DNA from: Macrotis lagotis
Taxonomy: Eukaryota; Chordata; Mammalia; Peramelemorphia; Peramelidae
Reading direction: 5' to 3'
DNA length: 64,000 bases
NCBI RefSeq assembly: GCF_037893015.1
Contig: NC_133663.1
Span: 139,198,553 to 139,262,552, forward strand
The notes beneath the pieces are model-generated. The model searched no databases. It was not told the origin of the DNA and saw only the letters and a list, made by a program, of their open reading frames with translations. Below are positions 45,311 through 56,869 of this stretch, piece after piece; within the stretch, counting starts at the first letter, position 1, and every line of letters starts with the position of its first letter. The translations under genes and the position numbers were made by a program.

Positions 45311-46799
45311 AGTAATTACTAGGGGAAAATCCTTAGACTTGAAACTTAAATCTCAGACTGTCAGTGGATCCTTACCAAGACAAGCCTTTCCATGTGGTGC
45401 CAAATATGGTATAAAAGAAAGTAAAATGTAGTTAACATTTTTTGTGCTTGAGGCAATATTCCTAAATTCCATGCTCAGGTAAACACATTCTCAAATGATT
45501 TTTAGTCTCCAGTTGGGTTGAAGATGAAGCAAAGATCCTCCTATTCTACCAAAGGAGCGAATGTAGATCAGCAAAGATGTAGAGCAGCAAAGAAAAAATG
45601 TCATCTGGTAGTTTACTGTTTTAAGATAATTATTCTTATTAGTAGAATATTAAACTCATTTTTTTTCTGCTTTTGAGGGAATGTAATTGGCTCTTGTACA
45701 TTAAATTTTTATTCTGTGGGACAAATCCCACTTGCTCCACTCCAGTTACTTTACCTTCCTTATGTCTTCAGGGGAAAGAAAGTTAATTAGGAATTGCAGA
45801 GTGACTGATCCCTGAATTCAAGAAGTGTAATAGCTGGTTAAGTGGACAAATGGTCAGATAGTAAGGTATTGAGGATAGCAATTGCTAGACTACAGGGCTG
45901 AAGTATCTGATTTTATCAAGGTACAGATTAGTATGAATATTAATTCTGTTACTTTATTCAGATTTATCCTATTCAAAGTATACTTTATTTATATTTATGC
46001 TATTCAAATTATTCAAAAGTCCTTGTAAAATATGGTAATTAGTTCCAAACCAAAGAAAATATGAAGTACAAATCCAAATAATGCCACTATCTGGGATTCA
46101 AAAAGAGCAGTATTTTTTTTTTCCTGGTAGAGATCTCTTTTGTAAAATTGAGACTATCAAAGTTCAATTGACCAGAATAATTCTTTGCATAACTATAGGA
46201 CCTAAACTAATACAGAAGGCAATTTACAATGAATTAAAGCTACATTTTTAGTTTTGAGACATCTACATTCACAAAGTGGTCAAATCAGTTGCCTATTATT
46301 TATAAGTTATGACTTATGCTATTTTTCTGGAAAAAAGTTTTATAGAGATTTCTTAGATAACTTGGTGGAAGAGTGAATGTAATTTACAAGTGAATCTAAC
46401 AGAATGAGGGAGTTATTTACTAGAAGAAACTATTACAATAAAAGAATTGCCTCATTTACATACTAGGTTGTATAATTTGTGTATTTTCAAGATTTTCTGT
46501 GGTTTAGAATAATCTAGGCTTGCACTTTCCTCCATTAGTCTGAATAATCAATAGTTGGCTGTAATTAGAAATTTAATGACTCCTGAACTGAAAGGCATTT
46601 TATGGCTTGTGGACTTGCCAATGAAAGGAGCAATCAAAGAAGCTGTTTAGAAAGTTAACACATATTGGCAGAGCATCTGCCATATAAGAAAAAATTAAAT
46701 TTAGCAGTCAATTGTCCTATAGGTAACTTCACATGTTCCATAGCATAGAAATCAGACCTTCAAAATGAAGGTCAGAAAGTTCTATATTTATGAAATCAT
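45311..46799. other. Unannotated AT-rich DNA
   Basis: No supported gene or repeat. Confidence 0.4.
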
Positions 46800-46930
46800 A
46801 AGATTTGTAGACAAGGAAACTATAGGCCAGAGAGGTTAATGGACTTGCCTTATATTATTCAAGTTGTATGACTAGTAAAATTTGAATCTCAGTTTCTGAT
46901 TCCAAATCCATTCTGCCCTTTAAACTATAA
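46800..46930 (-). repeat. MIR-like SINE fragment
   Basis: GACAAGGAAACTATAGGCCA, GAGAGGTTAATGGACTTGCC and ATGACTAGTAAAATTTGAAT are antisense MIR core text. Confidence 0.65.
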
Positions 46931-47994
46931 AAGTATAAAGCTGATAAATGTCTTCATTGAATAAATTTATTTTTGTAATATTGAAAAAGAGGCATGTGCC
47001 ATGGATGTTATTTTCTTCTTTTCATTTTTATTCATTTCCTAAATTATCTATGTTAATTAATATCTATAATTGATACAAAATTTGTATATAAGTTAAACTT
47101 TTTATTGCTACTTTTGGTAGGTGTTTTTCAAGAGTAGAATGATACTACCCCTACTAAAACCCTATCCTAATATTTGTTGGGGGTTAGAGGTAACCCTAGA
47201 ACCCTGACATTTTCCTGCTTATTTTATTGTTACCTTTTATTTTTGAATCCATTGCTATTACCCATTTATAAATTCTTCCCTCTCAATATTCATGAACAGA
47301 ATTATAGATTTACAACTAAAGTAAACCTAAGGCAGATATTTTTATTGATACGTAAAATAGCAGTATATGTTGGTCTAGAAAACATATCAGTAGATCAGAT
47401 AAGAAAGTTTAAAGAATCTTAGGACATCATGGCAAAAACATAGTAAAGTACTGTAGTCTTTCATTTACCAGAAGGACTGTAGTTTGATCTTATTCCATTG
47501 GTTTAAGAAGTATGTTCATCTTTTCAATAAACTAACTTGACTTAAATGGGTAAAGGTAGTAGATTAGAGTAGGAGTAAAGAGGAATGATAAAGGGCAGTT
47601 TGATGTCTCATTCTATCTGCAATCCTTAAATTTAGGTCTAAGTAGTCCAAAGCTGAGAATAAGAGAAATGGGGAAACTAAGCAGGAAAGATAAGCCCAGG
47701 AAAATAGAAAGAGAAGACTTGAGCTGTCAAGGGCTAGCATGAAAATTTTGACTATTGGGAGCTCACTGAAATACAAGAAATAGACTCTAAATGAGAAGCT
47801 TGGAACTTTGGACCCAAACTTTGCATATTTCATACTGACCTAAATTTTCCATTATTCTTCAAGAATACAAAAATAGAAGTGTCACGAGCACTGTTATTGA
47901 AAAGCATTCATTTCCGGTCAGCAAAACTAGAGACTGACTAAATGATTAGAAGAACATAGAAGTAAGCAGAATTTAAGTCAATATTAAAGACATT
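46931..47994. other. Unannotated DNA
   Basis: 47560-47830 is purine-rich on the plus strand and may be decayed LINE. No gene supported. Confidence 0.35.
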
Positions 47995-48560
47995 TGTTAT
48001 TGTTCTTTCACTACTTAACCAACACACCCTTTCTACTTTCTCCCCATCCAGATCATCTTCCACTTAGTGGTCAACTCATTTGTGTAATAAGATCCCTATC
48101 ACCTTCAGGATGAAACATAAAATCCTCTGTTTTACTTTTACTATCCTTTATAACCTGCCTACTTCTTATCTTTTCTGACTTCTTACACTCTACTCCCTTT
48201 CCCTTTACTTTGTAATTTAGTTTTTGTTCTTTACATATGCTAGGAAGTTTCTAGTCTTCCTCTTCTACCTGCTAGCTTTCCAGGTTTCATTCAAAATACA
48301 GCTGAATTCTCACACCTTTTACAAAAGACATTTCTATGTCTCTTCTCTCCTCACCCTTTCGATCTTAATGCCAACTCTTTGAGATTAGTCCACGTTTATC
48401 ATGACTATATCTTGTTTATACAAGTTGTTTATTTATTGCTTCCCCAAAAAGAATATCAATTTCTTGTGGGCAGGTGCTGTTTTTATCTTTCTTTGTATCC
48501 CTAGAACTAAGAACCCTGCCTGAAATACAATAAGTACTTAATAAATATTTTTTGACTGAC
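47995..48560 (+). repeat. L2 LINE 3' end
   Basis: CACCTTCAGGATGAAACATA, TTTATAACCTGCCTACTTCT, TTTACATATGCTAGGAAGTT, TTCTTGTGGGCAGGTGCTGT and terminus AAGTACTTAATAAATATTTT. About 565 bp, among the best preserved ancient repeats here. Confidence 0.8.
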
Positions 48561-48875
48561 TTGATTTGACATCTTTAGTGTTGTTCTGCAAACTAAGAGA
48601 AATCCCATTTTGTCCTTTCATGGTTCTCTTTGTAGCCTTTTGAGTCACATGCAATTTTTATTTCACATAAATTAGTATTCTATGATAATCATAAATATGA
48701 CATGACCATGAAAATATCAGCATTAATAATATGGCATTTTATTTTAAGGAGCTGTATGGTCATAGAAAGTATCAGCATCCCCAAAAAGCAATCCACACTT
48801 CTCTTTTGCTAGTTAATTATAGGCTTCTCAGTTCATTGTCTATTTACAATGTCTATCCAGATTGTGTATTTGTGT
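48561..48875. other. Unannotated DNA
   Basis: Nothing supported. Confidence 0.4.
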
Positions 48876-48945
48876 ATATATACATATATGATATATATAG
48901 ATACATATATACATACATGTATATTTACACACGTTTATCTCTCTC

Positions 48946-49032
<87 letters not shown>

Positions 49033-49035
49033 CAT
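48876..49035. repeat. Compound TATG / (CT)n / (TA)n microsatellite
   Basis: TATACATA units, a pure CT block (about 48945-48977), then TA with CATA interruptions. Confidence 0.97.
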
Positions 49036-49489
49036 ACACTAAGTTACCTTGGCTATATATCTAATAATGTAATAATTCATAAACTGGATTTTTTTCTAAT
49101 GGTGAAGGTTAAGCCAAACTTGTTTGAATTGTTTGAGCAATTCTAAATCTCTTTTAAGGTACTGCTATGTTCTTGGGACTAATTAACATAAACCACCTAC
49201 AAATGGGAACTTCTAGAGCACTTTACCTTCTAAAACATCTTTTTAATACTGTATGTGTATATGTGTCTGTGTGTATATGAAGGACCCATTTGGAGGTTTG
49301 ATAAGCCTATGAAATCTCAGAATAATATTTTAAAATATGCAGAATTCAAGAGGATTACAAAGAAACCAATTTTATTAAAATGTTATTATCAAAATATTTT
49401 AAAACAAAACAAATCTCTGAATAAAATTCTATTCAACAAAGGTTCCCATTTTATATAATCTGCCAGTCACCTTCTATGACAGTGGACAA
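49036..49489. other. Unannotated DNA
   Basis: Contains a few TGTG units near 49255. Nothing else supported. Confidence 0.4.
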
Positions 49490-49540
49490 GCATATATATG
49501 TATATATATATGCATATATATATATATATATATATATATG
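49490..49540. repeat. (TA)n microsatellite
   Basis: TATATG then a pure TA run. Confidence 0.96.
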
Positions 49541-49744
49541 ATCTCCATGCTTTTTGACTTGTTTGATACAGATAATTCAGAGAATTATAGAAAAAAAGAC
49601 TATTGTTTTGCTCTATCAAATCAAATGCTTTTTATGTCTACCAAATATATAGAAACATATTTGTAGCAGTAATAGCATATTAATATATCTTTGCTTTATG
49701 TTTCTTTAAAAAGTTCATGCTCTCCAGTTCATGTATATCAATTT

Positions 49745-49880
49745 TGTCTCCCTAGCTAGACCAGAAATTATTGGAAGGTGAGGGTCATGCCTTTTACTTC
49801 TTTGTAATTCCACTTCAGTCCTGACTCATTCTCCAGTGCCTAATACAATATTGTTGGTGAATGAAATAAAGTTTAATGGA
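49745..49880 (+). repeat. L2 LINE 3' end fragment
   Basis: TTATTGGAAGGTGAGGGTCA, TTCTCCAGTGCCTAATACAA and GTTGGTGAATGAAATAAA at the terminus. Confidence 0.65.
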
Positions 49881-50399
49881 GAGTGGGAAAATGTGAATAA
49901 AGGAAGTATTTCAAAAGAGTAGGAGAGTTAGAAAAAGAATTCTGAGATCTCGACATGAATGCCCCTACTCTAATCAATATGCTATGCTACACTTGAATAT
50001 ATCAAAGTTCAGCTCTCACTGTAGGAGCTCACTTGAAGCATTCAAGAAAACACAGGACAAAAACATAGCTGTGGCCCAAAGGGAGGAATCAAACATGCTA
50101 GCCTTCAGTTGACAGACTTTCATTGTATTCTTGACAGAAGTATAACACATAAGTGACTAGGCAGAAGTCTGGTAGAAGGACACTGTAGAATACAGAGGTA
50201 AAAACATAAAAAACAATGAGGAATGGAAATAATACTGTGCAACTTTCTGCAATGTGATGCTCATATACACACTTGACATCAGAGAAATGGGGAAAGCATC
50301 CGTTCTGTATTTTTATTCAAAGATAGTAGACTTCTAATAGTATTAGCTATGCTGATGTGGAGGACATCTGAAAGAAAATGGAAGTTTTGTATCTTGGGG
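49881..50399. other. Unannotated DNA
   Basis: Nothing supported. Confidence 0.4.
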
Positions 50400-50505
50400 A
50401 AAGGGACTTTAAAATTTTGAATACTTTTTAGTTTTGTATCCTTACTCCTTAGCACAGTGACAAATAAATATAGACACTTAATAGTTATTATTGATTGATT
50501 GAAAA
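50400..50505 (+). repeat. L2 LINE terminus
   Basis: TTTTGTATCCTTACTCCTTA, GCACAGTGACAAATAAATAT and TTATTATTGATTGATTGA. Confidence 0.65.
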
Positions 50506-50509
50506 ATGT

Positions 50510-51070
50510 TTCTTTTCCTATCTATAACAAATTAAAGCTTGTCTTGCTTCTGAAATGAAATCTGGCAGCTGAAGCAGGCACAGGGAAATGTCATGTTGGA
50601 CTTGAAGGTCGCATCTTTTGGGACAGGAAAGACTAGTGTATAGAATGCCATCCATGTGCAATAAGTGCTGTCTTGGTGACTCCTTAGGGGCTACCCCTGT
50701 GTCATATGCATTGGAGAGTACCTGGATGATGGTAATAAACCACTCCTCAAGCACCACCCTTGTCCCACCCACCACAGAAAGGCATTTAAGCAAGGTCCTC
50801 TGGAGGTTGCTTTCTTTCTTTGAATTCCCAGTGGGGCTGCCACATTTCTCTCTCTCTCTCTAAGCTAGAACCAAGTGCCTATGCCAATGGAGCAATTTGG
50901 CCCCAGCTCCATTTGGTCAGAATTATGCTGTTCTAAGCTTTTTTTCTTCTTTCCTCTCCTGGGTTCCCTGCCATTTCCTTCTCCCTTCTTTCCTTTAAAT
51001 TCTTTCCTAGACCCATGTTAATCTAAGTTTCTCTCTTACAATGAAACTATTCAGTCTGTTCTCAGGTAAC
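50510..51070 (+). repeat. LTR-like element, family R3, copy 2
   Basis: GGGAAATGTCATGTTGGACT, AATAAACCACTCCTCAAGCA, CCACCCACCACAGAAAGGCA and TTTAAGCAAGG parallel 37.17-37.33 kb. A CT run and GCCAATGGAGCAATTTGGCC follow. Boundaries are estimated, and the 3' half (after 50940) aligns poorly with copy 1. Confidence 0.5.
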
Positions 51071-51399
51071 TTACTGTCTTTCCAGATGAAGCTTAATCTG
51101 TGAACTGCTTGTGCTTTGCAGACTGCTGATGAACTTTACATCATCATTGCTACTACTTGTAATTTTACCTTTTTGCTTTGTGACTGTGCCACACCTTTGG
51201 AAGGTGAATAACTTTAAATTAGATCAAAGGATGCTAAATTGATAGGTCTAGATTGTTTCCAGACATCCATACTGAAATTGTTTAACTTGAATATGTATAT
51301 CAGTGCCAGTTTTGGTACCTATTTGTATTCATTACATATCTCTTGATTGGTCTACCTATCTCCAGATAGCTGTATGAGGTTGCTCAAGTTAATGCTAGC

Positions 51400-51620
51400 A
51401 TATTTAGCATTTTAAAATTACATAGCAATTTATTTAGATTATTTTATTTAAGACTTAAAACAATCCCATAAGGGAAGCTTTGCACAGTCTCCCTCATTTT
51501 ACTGAGGAGAAAATTGAGGTTTAGAAAAGTTGTCATTTGTCTGTGGTCATGAAAATAGTAAGTTGATCCTGGTCTTCCAAAATCTAGATCTTGCTTCTAG
51601 GAGTTCAAGATGCTATATCA
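51400..51620 (-). repeat. MIR-like SINE
   Basis: TAGCATTTTAAAATTACATA, CATTTTACTGAGGAGAAAAT, GAGGTTTAGAAAAGTTGTCA and GATCCTGGTCTTCCAAAATC. Confidence 0.6.
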
Positions 51621-51879
51621 AATGAGAACTTTTTGAAAGGATTTTTAGAGATGAAAATGTAAATTTATTTATGCCTCGTATGAAGAGGAAAAAATCAACT
51701 TAATCATATTACCTTATGAGAAATATAGGCCATGAAAACATGAAGATTTTCTTTTTTTTAAACAAACCAAAAGAAACATTAACTAGCTCTTTTTCCTCCA
51801 TCACTGATCCCTTCTTCTTATCAGTTCCTCTTTCCCTTTAGAATTTTATTAGTTATCTCCCACTTTTATCTGGTTATAT

Positions 51880-51962
51880 ACACAGGTATACACATGCATA
51901 TTTATATACTTGCATGTATATAAATATACAAAAGCATACATGTGTATGTATGTATGTGTATG

Positions 51963-51998
<36 letters not shown>
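51880..51998. repeat. TATG / (CA)n microsatellite
   Basis: TATACACATGC-like units, then a pure CA block (about 51964-51993). Confidence 0.96.
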
Positions 51999-51999
<1 letters not shown>

Positions 52000-52000
<1 letters not shown>

Positions 52001-52255
52001 ATGGCTTCCCATTTTTCTTCTCTAACTCATCTTACAGATGAGAAACTGAAGCAAATAGTGTTAAGTTGATGCAGGGTATTATAGGCATAGAGGAATATTT
52101 TAATCATAAATAATTTTTTTAATCTTTTTCTGTACTTTGACACTAGCCTTGCCCTTACCAGTGGGTCAAATTATATGCTAGATTACACTAGATATGTGAT
52201 AATCTGTCACATTATAAAACAAGTAGAGACTCAACCTACATTCATGTCTTCTACA
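52000..52255. other. Unannotated DNA
   Basis: CAGATGAGAAACTGAAGCAA (about 52036) may be a scrap of core SINE. Nothing else. Confidence 0.35.
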
Positions 52256-52540
52256 ACAATCTCTCCAGATGAAGACCTGGACCATTCCAAAATGCTAACC
52301 CTCCCATGAAACCTGAGGGGGACATATTTATGGAGGAACTGGAACATTTCTCACTCTCTTTTACTGCCCTTATCTCTCTGATTTCTAATGCAATGATTTA
52401 ATCAGTCACTGGTCTAGTGGGTAAACTGCTGAGTCCAAAATCATGGCCTTAATTTAAAGAATTTTAATCATTTCTTAATTATGGCCTCAAACTTAAAGAA
52501 CTTTAACTCTCTTAATCTTATGGTCTCTAACTTAAAGAAC
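52256..52540 (+). repeat. LTR-like element, family R2, copy 2, left part
   Basis: GATTTAATCAGTCACTGGTC followed by three successive variants of a 40-50 bp module beginning AATTTAAAGAATTTTAATCA or ACTTAAAGAACTTTAACTCT and ending in TTATGGTCTCTAAC. Same module family as 32.80-32.87 kb. Confidence 0.6.
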
Positions 52541-52544
52541 TTTG

Positions 52545-53232
52545 GCTTATTTTGTTTTTTTTTGTTTTAAAAAATAACAAAATGCCATTTAATTTATTTC
52601 ACCTGAATATAACACAATTCACATTTAAAAATATCTATTTTGTTGCTGTACATTTACAATCTCTACTATTTTATTAGAATGAAAAGGAAAAGTGGTTGAT
52701 GCAATTATAAAGAGACTGCATCTTGTGAACAAATTGACCTTCCTAAATAACAAATCTATGCATTTTTCCTTTTTCATTTTCTCATCTTCATGTGTAATTT
52801 ATTTTTCAGTACTGAGTAGCAGCTTTAACTGACATTCTACAGGGCCTTCAATAACATTCCAGAGTACATCTAACAAATGTAAACCTTTCAGAAACATCAG
52901 TATTGCTTGACTGGTATTATATGATATGAATCAGTTAGCCATTTTTATTTTGTCCCAGCTAACCAGTGCAGACTGCTTGATTGTTTTATTGCTAATTTAC
53001 CACATCAATTGTATGTAGGACAATATATAGAGAAAACCTGGAAAATTACTTCATTGGGATTAACTTCAGTTTCAATTGAAGCTTGAAAGAATCAAATTTT
53101 ATTTTCAAGTTTGAATTAAACTGTTTTATATCAATGATCTCTTTGCCAGTTTGTGGCTATAACATTTAATATAACATACTAACATTTTTGAAAATTATGT
53201 TGTTTCTTATTAAAGAATAAGCACGTTTGTTC
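52545..53232 (-). pseudogene. Candidate processed retrocopy of an mRNA 3' UTR inside LTR R2
   Basis: On the minus strand it ends in AATAAA (complement of 52593-52598), about 25 bp of spacer and an A-rich tail, with no introns or L1 text. The LTR module AAGAACTTT...TTATGGTCTCTAAC occurs just outside both ends, consistent with insertion into the R2 element and a short duplication (AAGAACTTT at 52535-52543 and 53237-53245). No long coding frame, so only 3' UTR would have been copied. I could not identify the parent gene. It could instead be an unknown repeat. Confidence 0.45.
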
Positions 53233-53450
53233 TTGAAGAACTTTAAATCTTAATCTTATGGTCTCTAACCTCCTAATTCTTGAGTTAAATCAGCTGGCCA
53301 GTCTGGTTAAATTGCTGTGACCAAAATCACGCTGACCTTTAAGGAACTCTTAGCTTTCTGTTGTAATGACTTTTAAATAAATTGTTTTCTTTTCCAACTG
53401 CCCTCCAGGGTCAGAGTAGTGAGTTTTTCAAGGGCAAATGGGAATCCTCC
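53233..53450 (+). repeat. LTR-like element, family R2, copy 2, right part
   Basis: TTAATCTTATGGTCTCTAAC, CTGACCTTTAAGGAACTCTT and ACTTTTAAATAAATTGTTTT, ending with CCAACTGCCCTCCAGGGTCA. Parallels the end of copy 1 at 32.90-32.96 kb. Confidence 0.6.
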
Positions 53451-53454
53451 TTCA

Positions 53455-53541
53455 ACAAAGGCTAAATTTGAACTCACTAAATGGAATCTTCCTGACTCCA
53501 GGTCTAGTACTCTCTATCCACTAAGCCACCTAACCACCCAA
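53455..53541 (-). mobile_element. Marsupial SINE, 5' half
   Basis: TTTGAACTCACTAAATGGAA, TTCCTGACTCCAGGTCTAGT and head CACTAAGCCACCTAACCACC. The 3' half is missing. Confidence 0.8.
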
Positions 53542-54217
53542 GTACTATTTATTAATTTTTTTAAATTTCACTTTTTGCTGTCCTTTTGAAAACTTTTTAT
53601 TCTCTTAATTGTTCATTTTCTCTTTAATTTAAAAGAACCTCATACTCTGATTCATAACTTCTATAATTATCTGTTCTCTCTCTTTCCTCTGTATTTTTCA
53701 TACAACCAGTGTTTACAAGGCATCCATTCTAGGCTCTACCTTCTAGACTCTGTCTTTCTTTATGCTGTCACGTTCTTTCTTTTAAGGCTTAGCCTCAGTA
53801 TATTTTTTTTGCCTCATCACTCTCAGTGATGTGTCAGTTCAGAGAGGACTCTTCCATGGTAAGGTACCCTCTCCTCAAACTGCCCCCCTATTTTGTTGAC
53901 ATTTTTTCTGGATTTTCTTGGAAATCTCCTCCCTGGGTCCAGGCTTTCTCACTTATCACAGTGCCAATTGCTCCAAGGGGTTCCAACTCCTGAGAATAAG
54001 AGATATCATTGTAATAAAATTGGTAGGCTAACTTCAAAATGTGTACTCTTAATTGCATCAATATGTAAGTCAGTAACTTTTATCACATTGGAGTTTTGGA
54101 TGTTTGTTTTTAGTGTTGGCTAATTCTATGTTTCGTAGACTAAAAATAGAATAATTAAAAAAGCAATAAAGGAAATAAAAATTAATTTTTCTGCATTTCA
54201 AAAAGATATTATTCACT
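53542..54217. other. Unannotated DNA
   Basis: Pyrimidine-rich but without a supported call. Confidence 0.4.
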
Positions 54218-54330
54218 TACTTTCAACTCTCTGTGATACCATTTGTGGTTTTCTTGGCAAAAATACTGGAGTGGTTTCTCATTTCCTTCTCCAGCTCATC
54301 TTACAGATGAGGAAACTGTAAGAACAAGAA
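54218..54330 (-). mobile_element. BovB-tailed SINE, tail portion
   Basis: TTTGTGGTTTTCTTGGCAAA, AATACTGGAGTGGTTTCTCA, TTTCCTTCTCCAGCTCATCT and TACAGATGAGGAAACTG. Confidence 0.88.
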
Positions 54331-55475
54331 GACTTTCCACAGATCAATACCCTCAGGTCTCATCCAACGTAAAGTTTTCTTCCTTTATCTTTCATGTTCT
54401 TCCTTCAGAAGTATTCAGAATCCCTTTCTACTTCTCAAGTAAGGTTTTTTTCTTCCCCCTTTCAATCTTACCTCTTCTCTACACCTGCTCCTCTGTAGGC
54501 TATTAGATGATGAAACCACAACTTCCCCTTATTGCTAAACCCAAGTACATGTACTTAAATACTCTTTATTTCCCTGCCCCCTTTTCTATCCCACCCTCGC
54601 AGATTTGTTCCACAAATGAGGAATTCACTTTTAGATAGGATGTTGCAGGATTTGTCCATAATGCTTTTTGTATCTCTCTTCTTAGTTGCTTTTTATCAGA
54701 AATCTACTGTCATTCCAATCTCCTTATATGATTAGAAAGGTATTTCTTAGAAATCTTTCTATTGTCACTCAGTTGCTGTAGTCATTCTCTTTGCATTTCT
54801 GTTATTTAGGATGCTTGAGGTACAAATAATTTCTTCATTTCTTTTTTTCCCCTGAAAATATTTCAGATTTTTTTATTGTTAGACATCTTATTTATTATTG
54901 AACATCTATCCTTTGCCTTTAGGTTAGGCTCAAATTTTGCAGGATAAATCACCCTGCTGCATCCTGAATTCCAGTGTTCTATTTAGAAAACATTATTACA
55001 TTCCCTTCTTTTTCTAGTGGATGAGAATAGTCTTTCAAATGTTCTTTCCTTTGCATTTGAAGATCTTTCTCCTGATGGCTTGCAGAATTTGTTTAGAATA
55101 GTTAAATTTAACCAGTGTGCCTTAGAGTTTATAGCCTTCTTCTTTGTTTTGTTTTGTTTGCTTGTTTGGAGGTGATTTGTGAATTCTTTCAGTTGCCATT
55201 TCATTTTCTATGTTCAGAAATTCCAAGTAGATCTCTTTTGAATGCTTTTGAAGGGAGTACCTGAAAGATGAAGGGGGAAGAGAATTTTACACTGGAGGAG
55301 ACCTGGAGATATTAGTTTGTGGAAAGTCTGCTTGTTTTGAAAACACATATAGTATTATGTTTTTTCTTGAAGATTTAGGATCCTTAGGTTGTCTCGATGT
55401 ACTCAGTCTTCAAGAATCCATATTTTGCTTGCTTAAAGAGCATATTTCATTTTAAAGTCAGTTCTTCTATACCCA
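54331..55475. other. Unannotated; resembles an old interspersed repeat
   Basis: About 1.1 kb of C/T-rich text with an internal TTTTGTTTTGTTTGCTTGTT stretch (55145). The style recalls antisense LINE or LTR internal sequence, but no motif is decisive. Confidence 0.3.
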
Positions 55476-55479
55476 GAAG

Positions 55480-56130
55480 AAATTATATAAAAAGGGAAAA
55501 GGCCTGCATGTTTCAAAATATTAGTAACTGCTCTTTTTGTAGTGACAAAGAATTGGAAACTGAGGGGATGCCCATCAATTAGGGAAATGGATAAGCAAGT
55601 TATGGTACATGAATGTTATGATATATTGTTGTTCTATAAGAAACCATAAATGGTCAGACTCTAGAGAAACATGGAATGACTTATGGGATCTGATGTTGAG
55701 TGAAAGGAGTAGAACCAAGAGAATAATGTGCAAATCAACAGCAACATTGTAGATGAACAACCTTAATGGTAGCAGCATCTCTCAGCAGTTCAGAGAGCTA
55801 AAACAACTGTATTAGACTGGCTAAGGAAAATGTCATCCCCATCCAGAGGAAGAAATACAAAACAAACAAAAACAACAAAAAGAAAACCAACCCTTCAGAA
55901 TCTGATGAACACTTTACAAAAATTATCTTATATATCTATTTCCCTTAATCCTAATTTCTCATACTGAAAATGGCTATCTCTAAAGATGTTTATCAAATTA
56001 TGTATGTAAATTGCTAAACTCACTATTTGCTGTTGAGGGGAGGGGGTTAGGAAGAGAAAGTGGAAGAAAATTTTATAACTTAAAAATATACATGTTCATA
56101 TAGATGAAAATAAAGGAAATTTTTTAAAAG
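55480..56130 (+). mobile_element. 5'-truncated L1 3' end
   Basis: Sense L1: GTGACAAAGAATTGGAAACT, GGGATGCCCATCAATTAGGG (end of ORF2), then GTAGAACCAAGAGAATAATG, ACAGCAACATTGTAGATGAA and the 3' UTR, with an A-rich end near 56130. It is the sense counterpart of 28.3-29.3 and 37.4-38.3 kb. Confidence 0.9.
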
Positions 56131-56337
56131 TTTGTTTTTAATTAGTTTTTATTTGTGTTCTTAGTTTTTTTAATTTATTTTTTATTCTCATTTTGTACAA
56201 ATGTTTTTTTTACATTAATAAAATATTCTTGTTTACAAGTAAACAAAATACCCCTCCTCCCCCATGAATATAGACTTCTTTGGCGAAAAAAAGGAAAGGG
56301 GAGAAAAAAAAATTAAAATAAAAAAATAATACTAATA

Positions 56338-56485
56338 ATTGTAGGTATGGCCAGGTGGTGCAATGGACAAAGCACCGGCCCTGGAGCCATGAGTACCCAA
56401 GCCCATATCCAGCATTGTAAACCCAATAATCACCCAGCCGTGTGACATGCAAGCCACCCAATGCCCACTGCCTTGCAAAAACCAA
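56338..56485 (+). mobile_element. SINE module 3 in element B, absent from A
   Basis: GTATGGCCAGGTGGTGCAAT, GCACCGGCCCTGGAGCCATG and CACTGCCTTGCAAAAACCAA plus A-run. Also antisense to the element. Confidence 0.78.
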
Positions 56486-56529
56486 AAAGAAGAAAAAAAA
56501 AAGACCCAAAATAAAATAAAATAGTAATG

Positions 56530-56690
56530 ATAGTAGGGGTGGCTGAGTGGCAGACAGAGCATTGGCCCTTGAGCCAGGAGCACCTGGGTCCAAATCCGGC
56601 CCCAGACACCCAAAGATCACCCTGCTATGTGGCCCCAGGCAGGCCATCCAGCCCTACTTGCCCTGCACCCTCCCCCAAATAATATGTGCT
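56530..56690 (+). mobile_element. SINE module 2 in element B, absent from A
   Basis: AGTAGGGGTGGCTGAGTGGC, ATTGGCCCTTGAGCCAGGAG, TGGGTCCAAATCCGGCCCCA and CCCTGCACCCTCCCCCAAAT. C-rich, unlike genomic SINEs nearby. Confidence 0.75.
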
Positions 56691-56869
56691 TGAGTCTTTG
56701 TTCCACCACCAACAACTCTTTCATGGGTGGATCTCATTCTTTATGATAAGTCCATCACAGAGGTTACTTCCATATTTTTCCACCATTGCCATTGCTGATC
56801 ACAACTCCCTCCTTTCTTATTTCTCCACTACCATGTACTCTAATTTCTCTCTCCTTTCACTGTGACTCT

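Noticed and set aside
54331..55475. Possible endogenous retroviral internal region
   Set aside because: C/T-rich but no gag, protease, RT or envelope motif in any frame. Left unassigned.
56210..56647. 145-codon minus-strand frame in the 3' region of element B
   Set aside because: Crosses SINE modules 2 and 3 and a poly-T run. The residues are translated SINE text, and element A has no equivalent.
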